A DNA stretch of 64,000 nucleotides from the NCBI GenBank assembly GCA_016165875.1, contig JABBOT010000005.1, positions 16,827,896 through 16,891,895 of the forward strand. The letters run 5' to 3'. Below, one piece after another: positions 56,961-64,000 of this stretch. Origin of the DNA: Acanthopleura granulata. Lineage: Eukaryota > Mollusca > Polyplacophora > Chitonida > Chitonidae. Within the stretch, counting starts at the first letter, position 1, and each line of letters starts with the position of its first letter. The notes below the pieces were generated by a model. It did not search any database and had not been told where the DNA came from. It saw only the letters and a program-made list of their open reading frames with translations. The translations under genes and the position numbers were made by a program.

Positions 56961-59900
56961 TTTGGCAGCCATCTTGTCAAGTTAAGTAGGTGAGGAAAGG
57001 TATCGGTCAGAGTTTAATGAGCATTTAAGTGAAAGAAAGGTGTCGGTGACAAGGGCAAGTGATTTTAAAAAGCTGTTGGCAACATTAGGAAAATGTAATA
57101 CTCTCTTAAAGATGAATCATACTGATACGAACAATTCAGGTGCATTTCATTTCACATCCCAAAAAGAAACGTTAACACAGGTGAACACAAGGAAACATTC
57201 TCTTCCTCAAGTTATTATCAACCCTTTCCATGATACATTCATGTGTACACTTGCGCATATGCATTTATGATGCATTTCAGCACTCGTCACATAAATCTGA
57301 TATCAACTTAACACTCTCATAAAAAAAGTGATGAAATTTTGAAGTAGATTCTTCACAACAATGCTCTCTCCATCAGCACTTTCCACACATATAGCCAATA
57401 AGATGGGCTTCCCCTACAATTTCACAATGTGCTTTGTAAAAACAATCCACAGCTGTGCAAACACAAAGTGTGGATACAGCATTAATGTTACATGCTGGTG
57501 ATGAATGTCTTCAACTTGCTGTTTTATTACTCAAGAGATCCAGGCAGCCCCTGATAAGTTTTATACAGAAATGAGATGCACTCCATGATACCAGTTTTCG
57601 TGCCAAATCAACACCTATCTTCGGCCTGGCCTTGATTTTATTCCACATCTATGAAAATAAACCCTTAACAAGCAGGCTTACCCAGATCGTGTTTATCATG
57701 TCTCTGGGTAAACATGTGTGGGACTTTTATTTTGAAATTCTTCTCACTGAAAAAGTTGGTACAATTTTTGCAGTTGTAATGTCTGTGATAACAATCAAGT
57801 TGTCGCATCAGCAATGGGCTTGCACTTCGAAAAAAGTAACCTCCTTTTCACGCGGGGTTTCCATCCTCGGCTAGTTATCACTGCGGCCTCTCCACAGATC
57901 ACAGGAAAGGTAAATCAAGAAAAGCCGACGTTTGGGATCACGTTACGCGAGAATTGTTGATTCACCACGCTACATCACATAACAGATCAGTAATGGGGGT
58001 GAGTCTTCAATTCTGGCAGAGGTTTTCTACGACGTCGACGCAATGGCCAGCCTTTCACGAACATCTCAGATGAAGAAAAGTTGGGAGGGATGGGCCACCG
58101 CTTGCTATCGCTACATACGCACCTCTGCTTCAGGAAACTCTGGATTTAAGACAGCTCCAGGCCTGTTGCCAAAACATCGAGGAGGAACTAGAAGCATTTG
58201 TTCTTAATCTATCGAAATATCAGGTAGTTTATCAACCTTAATGATGGAGAAAATGGCTGCTATATATGGCCAGGCATGCAGAAGAGATGGGGCTGCACAC
58301 ACAACTGTAGGGTATGATACTACCACTTCAAACTGCCTGCTGCTTCAAACCAAATGGCCACACTTTTCACAACTAATGACTGCCAGAATTAACACTCTAA
58401 GAAATCCGATGATCTAACAAAATAATGCTACTTTGGGTGATACCATTCAACATTTGCTGATGAAATTCACATTTTCATGCAGCCAGTCCAATGAGTTGTT
58501 ATAAGCAGATGTTTTTGTTTTACACCCCACACTTCTGTATATAGGCTTCACCCCACACACCCTTCTCCATCTTCTCCCAAATGTTCCGTGGCAGCAGTCC
58601 GGCTAAAATAATACCTGAGTATCAGATCACTATAGCATACAGCAATCTTCCTGTACACACGTTTAATTAATTCAACATTGCACATGCCACATGCATTGAT
58701 GGAATAAGATATGCCATATATCAGAACTGGCACAAGTTGCTACCTTTTTGCCAGATGGCAATGAGCCTGGCTGAAGAAGCGTGTAATCTAGTAATCGTGT
58801 ACTGTAATTTAGATCGAGATGATCTTTGGAGCTGAAAGATAAAAGTTCTTCTGGCAAGTCCAGATGAAATTTAGAGATAGCAGATGTGTAGACTTGCCCC
58901 TCCTCCTTCCTGACATTTTAATAGTAACATCTGTGACACGATGGCCCAATACCCATGCCGATCTGTTTTTGAAGGAAAACTTATATTGTGTGATAAAAGT
59001 CCTGATTGTTGCTAATTGTGGAGCAAGAAAGTGGCTTTGGTGTTTTTAAGGGAGGTGAAGAAGTTGATCTGATAACGTCGCACAGGGAATTGACGGCAGT
59101 GAATCTTGCCAGTTTGCTCTGAAATCCTCGCCAGTGCCACCGTGCAAACATGTGGACTGAGGGGAAACTGGTAATGGCCGCCATATTTATGATACAAACA
59201 AATTGTGTTTACTTCACAAATGTGTGGAAATAAAGAAAGCACACTGGCATGCTGGGACAGACCGCAAATGGCATGTGTGTTTGTTTGTTTGCGCTACGTG
59301 ATCATTTAATTAAAGCCTTGTTAAAGACGAAAGACGATGCAATTTAGACATGCAGATACACACACCACACATGCCTGTATCAGGCTCTTTTGTCGTCATG
59401 GCAGCCGCTTGCAACATTTATCCAGAGCTCAATTTCTCTCATCACCATGATAATGGAACAGTACATTTCTTTGGTACCTTTGCTTCACTTCACAGTATTA
59501 TACTTCTCACTTGGTTGAACTCAAGCACTCAAAACAATTTTAAAATAAATATTAGAATCTGTTTGCTTTTTTTTTTTTTTAATAACTGAGACAATCCTTA
59601 TCCTAGTCTTCATGCACTTCTATGTCTACCAAAACTTCCTTTAAGAAAACTGCCCTGCTGCTTTAGTAAAGGTCATCCATGATGAGTTCCTATCGCAGGA
59701 CTGAATAAGTTTTGTAAATTAGCCGATCATGACTTTCCCACCTGAAAAACTTGAACAGGTAAATCTTGAACATGCTTAATTAGCCCTGAGGTCAGTTACA
59801 TACGAGGATGATAGCCCAGAAAGCAAACAATCAACCGTCCGAAAACAGAGTTTGGCTGCTCGAGAAAATCAAGCCTCTTTCTTACTGGCTGCCAAACATC

Positions 59901-62039
59901 TACTGCCACGACGTCGGGAACAGAGTGTGCACGCGCGCTGGCTTCTCCCCTCGGAGACGTCTCGGAGCAGGACGACTTCTACGTGTTCTTTCCACTTCGC
60001 ACATCGGCACTGTTTGTAAACTTAAGACCTTCACAAACATGCTTTCACCTAAACCCACATTGTAGTCTAATTAAGTGTGATGTACCAGAGTCACAAAGAA
60101 TGCTCTCGGACACAAAAGAGCATGGACCGGTATAAAACTGCATCTTGATCTTCAGGGCTGCTTCAATTTTCAACATTCCTTGGCTGCAGTCAAAGGCACT
60201 ACAGCCAATAAACCTCATAAATTACATGTATCTCTTAAATTTAGCTTGCCCTAAGCCTTCAAAAAAATTTAACCACAGATATTGTGCATGTTTTGGCATA
60301 CAAGAGCAGTGTTGTCTGATCTGGAGATGTTATTTTATAATTTTACCATTCCTGTGAAGTTCATATGTTACCCTGCCCATGCAATACATTTGGGTGTACC
60401 ACGAACTCTACTTTCAGATAGCAAATGCCGTGAAAAGTTATGTTTTACTGAGGATGAATTTGCAGGGGCTTTATGGTATCTGATATTTCTGACTCTGCAA
60501 AAAACCATAGATCAAAGTCATGGGTAGAATAATACAGCATGCTTAAAGCTGTTTAAGTAGTCCTATACATGTTGGGTCTGTTTAAAACAACAATGTTTTT
60601 CAAAGAGCAGTAATGTATATGGTGACTGGAAAACCAGTCTTGAAATTTTGAAGAGTTAAGAATAGTTCCTTGAATTGCCAAGAAGGCTTTCTCAGTGACC
60701 AGTCTACTTCACTCTGCCCTATCGCTCGGATCATCTCAGATAAAGTGACACAGATGAAATTTATATCTTGCTCGAATCTTTCAATATTAAATAACTCATT
60801 GTCTTAAATGGCACATGAATTTACTTCCTCTTTACATCCTTCAAAGAAAAAAAAAAAAGAGAGAGAAGAAAAGTGAAACATACAGAAATACCCTTCCAGA
60901 AGAGATACAGCACACTCCCCTAAGGAGTTTGTTTTTGTGGCCCTCTGTGGGACAAGACTATGAGATCCACATGTGCTTTATTGAAGTCAATCTGGTGTTA
61001 ATCGTAAATGAATCTAACTCGGTATCATTTCCCCGAGGCTGAAGCAGAGGGATATTTTATACTCCAGATACCAGGCAAACACCACCTCAACTGACCCCTG
61101 ACTTTATATGAAATTTTCTGAGAAAACAGGGGAAGGGGATTTTGTATCCAAATCACAGGTGATCAATCGCAATGGCTTACCACCAAGAAAACACCCCTAG
61201 CCCAGATATCGGCGGTGAACAGGTGAATAAATCAGCTAGGAACCGATTCCAGAATCTAATCAAAACCATACATCAATCTCGATCCAAGTTTTATCAGAAA
61301 TTCACCTTGACCAAAATGTCAATGGCCCCCAGCTGTAGGGAGTGTCTCCCTCTGGTGTGTGCTAGGGGAACTACGCCGCACATCTGGTGTGAGCCTATGA
61401 GCCAGATAAATTTACTTCGTCTTTGTTATGCTAACATTATTGTTTGTGCTGGCTGGCAGGCTGTAGTGGAAGGGCCAGCATTGTCATCCACTGTCAACAA
61501 TGGTCATTCTCTATGATTACTCTTCCATCAGGTGTGGACAGCAGGTACATCATGTTAAAGATTCCCAAATACCTGGACAAATGATCAAATGCAAATAAAC
61601 AATGTTCTAATTGCACCCATCATATGGAATCCTACACACGCAATGAACTTGAGTTCCACAGTGTGAAGCACCTGATTTTTGTAAGCATAATCCCAGTCAG
61701 CCAAATTTTTGAAACATCTGAAAAATTTGACCATTATCAGTCTGCACAATTTAAAAGACAGCCTTTTTATTATCTACATGCATACCAGGTTTAAGTAGTG
61801 AATACATACATCTACATGTGTGTGACTGGGGAAAATATCGAACAAAAAAACACCTTTAACAGACGGCATGCATGTCATCCACATCTGTATATTTCAAACC
61901 AGGCAAGACCTGGAACGGAACACATTCAAGTGCTTGTAAACCCCTTGATAAATCATCATTATGTGTTGGGGGCGGATGGCAACATGACAAGGAAAGTGTC
62001 AACTCTTAAATTTGAAATAGTTAGGCGTTCTCTGCCAGA

Positions 62040-62440
62040 TAATCCTATAGTCCTCTAAGAATAATCAGACACCTGTTGTCTAGGATGCACCTTTTTCAAA
62101 CATTGTCACATTTCTCATCCGGCATCTTCCTTTTCATTCATCAATTAATAGCTGGCATTTTAATCGAGCGTACAAAAGATGCAACTGGTGTCAAACAGAT
62201 TGCTGCTTCAAACTGCCCGTACCCGGCAAAGAAAAAAATCCATCAGGCAAACAATGGGTGGTAATAAACGATTAAACCCCTAAAGGGTGACATGGCGGAT
62301 ATTTGTCTTGGGCAGACAATCTGTTTAATCCGCAGTGCATCTTCCCTTCGTAATCCATATCTTGGAGACATCGGGCCTTTATTCCGGTTTGTCCAGATAT
62401 ACAAATGTCTAATGATTTCTCTTTGGTGTATCCTTGGCAT
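62040..62440. promoter_or_regulatory. Candidate conserved noncoding element with OTX-like sites
   Basis: The block has repeated GATTA/TAATCC cores (gattaaacccc, gtttaatccgc, cgtaatccat), tcatcaattaatagc and aataaacgattaaac. TAATCC is the core bound by OTX/bicoid-class homeodomains. The function is inferred from sequence texture only. Confidence 0.35.
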
Positions 62441-64000
62441 TTAAATACAGGCCTTTAGCTGCCTTATGTAAAACACAGACAACAGCTGACCTAATGTCAC
62501 AGTTCACAAGTACATTTACAATCAATAAAAAAAAAACAAGTCAACTTGGCAATTCTGGGGAAATTTTTTTTCAGGAAATAAAACCCAACAACATTATCTT
62601 CCACTTGAAGATGTAAGCACAGCCACAAAGTACAATCCCTATACCCACTAAAAACTGATGGGAATGTTAAAAAAAATTCATAGATGTTATGTAACATTAC
62701 TTTACTGTTTTTTTCTCAGTAGGGATTAACAAAGATAATTTACATGTAAAACAAAGACAATTTACATGTCAAGCCTGTTTACTTCTCTATGGTCATCATG
62801 GGTTATACACTGCCTATGTATTACAAGATATTTGTAAATTTTTCATAACACACCGACACATATTTTTAAACCCTTGCTGACTTTCAGGAGTAATGAAGCT
62901 TGTCTCAAATGTCTTGGAAAAAAAAAAAAAAAAAAGAAAGGTGTTGCAAAAGTGGCCTCAAGATTATATTAAGATTAGCATGACTGCTGATCTTGAGCTT
63001 CTAATTTAACTTTCAATTATAAAAATCCAGAGTGCTCAGCTACTGAGACAGTATATCATCCGCGACCAACTGGCCGAGCACTATATGTGTGGATATATAC
63101 AACACAGACCAGGCCTTTGCCCATGGAGACCTACTGCTGATAACTGGATGTTGTTCTAAGCTGGAGGGCTGTTTTTCTCTGCTCTCTGTAAAAGGGTACT
63201 TGAGAAGGAACTTCTAACACATGTCCGAACCATAGAAACTGTCACTCGAAGAATTTGTAAAATTAAATATTCCGTATTGCCTAGATTCTTATCACAGGCT
63301 GCCAGCCACTAGGCTTAGATTGGATTTCGCATGTCCTCTCTCAGTGAGGTAGCTATAGACCTCCTGTCTATGAATAAATGAGCTATGAAATTTTTACAAA
63401 AGACTTATTTTACCGAATCTTGAAAATCTTGATGCCTGCAATCGTGAAAGTTTTTCTTGCCGTTCTTTGGATTGGAGTGTTTCCATATCTTTTTTTCTTG
63501 TTCTCTTTCGGCAACCCAACCTTCCTTGTAGATCGGTTAATGGCCTTAAACCTAATGTGCAACGACAACAGGCGGCAACCCCAGCTGTTCTACCCACTAA
63601 TTGACAACAAAGAAAGCCAAACTGCGGACGATTCCAATGATGGCTCTGTCTCGAGCCTAAGCACAACTCGTCAGACAACTGATGTGGCCAACATGGGATG
63701 ATTTTACGTACTGGAAGCAACAGAGACGTTCATGAAGACGCTGGATTGCCTTGAACACCGTTTCTAGTTTAGCTAGCCATTAATCCTGGCTCTAGCTCTA
63801 AGACCATTCATTCACAGTATCAATGCTTACTTCGAAGCTTGCCTTATTAGACTTTGCTTCTTCTTTCTTTTTTCTTGGCCCAATTTACCTGGGAGGTGAG
63901 AGTCACATCTGGGTGGCTTGTGGATAACGAGCACTGACCAGGTGTGCTACTGCCAGATCAAGGGCAAACCCACCTCCATAAAAAGTATCAAAATGAGCAA

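Larger units (their letters stand above)
50857..64000 (-). other. Large upstream ARID3 intron (continues off the right edge)
   Basis: At least 13.1 kb lie upstream of the ARID core exon and no exon for the ARID start (the conserved Trp-Thr-Phe/Tyr-Glu-Glu-Gln-Phe segment) could be found, so the intron probably runs past base 64,000. It contains two copies of an intronic dispersed repeat (53,290-53,490 and 54,715-54,905), several site-dense candidate enhancers (51,390-51,790, 52,440-52,620, 56,700-56,960, 62,040-62,440) and poly(A) tracts. None of the SINEs, MITEs or LINE seen in the left half occurs here. ORFs of 60-114 codons exist but none is recognisable. Confidence 0.6.

Noticed and set aside
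50857..64000. Upstream ARID3 exon encoding the ARID start and N-terminus
   Set aside because: I looked on the minus strand for codons of the conserved Glu-Glu-Gln-Phe and Phe-Met-Gln-Lys-Arg segments and found none, so it is not annotated and is presumed to lie beyond the window.

Overview
This is a window of animal nuclear DNA. It is AT-rich and intron-dominated, with microsatellites, minisatellites, SINEs, MITEs and a dead LINE. The only gene I can name is a bilaterian ARID3 (dead ringer/retained/Bright) transcription factor on the minus strand. The SINE families have tRNA-like heads and (AAAT)n tails, with a recurring 3' block reading roughly 'tattcttgagtacggcgtaa aacacc'. From general memory this resembles lophotrochozoan, probably molluscan, repeats. 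That taxonomic guess is an inference, not something I could check.

Layout. Bases 1-2,100 may hold the 5' end of an unidentified minus-strand gene: a noncoding first exon with a strong donor beside a CRE palindrome. Bases 2,100-39,900 look intergenic and repeat-rich. They hold nine copies of one tRNA-derived SINE, a chimeric SINE, a second SINE family (one copy split by the first), two TA-flanked MITEs (one split by a 616-bp TTAA-flanked element), an inverted relative of that element, four minisatellite blocks between 12.8 and 24.6 kb, and a broken LINE reverse transcriptase at 34.3-35.6 kb. One 158-codon ORF at 23.6-24.1 kb is of unknown meaning. CpG-richer, site-dense blocks at 22.3-22.7 and 28.9-29.4 kb could be regulatory.

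The ARID3 gene fills 39,933 to beyond the right edge on the minus strand. Four exons are visible: 50,673-50,856 and 47,852-48,060 encode most of the extended ARID DNA-binding domain, 45,424-45,663 the helical part of the REKLES domain, and 39,933-40,036 the REKLES beta-hairpin, the C-terminus and the stop. All splice phases join correctly, giving 245 residues. The exon carrying the ARID start and the N-terminus was not found, so it probably lies beyond base 64,000. That would make the intron beginning at 50,857 at least 13 kb long. The introns lack the SINEs of the left half. They carry blocks rich in homeodomain, POU, SOX and GATA-like sites that look like conserved enhancers, plus a dispersed intronic repeat of about 200 bp. 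The window therefore looks like a developmental regulator with a large, insertion-poor regulatory domain next to a repeat-rich intergenic region.
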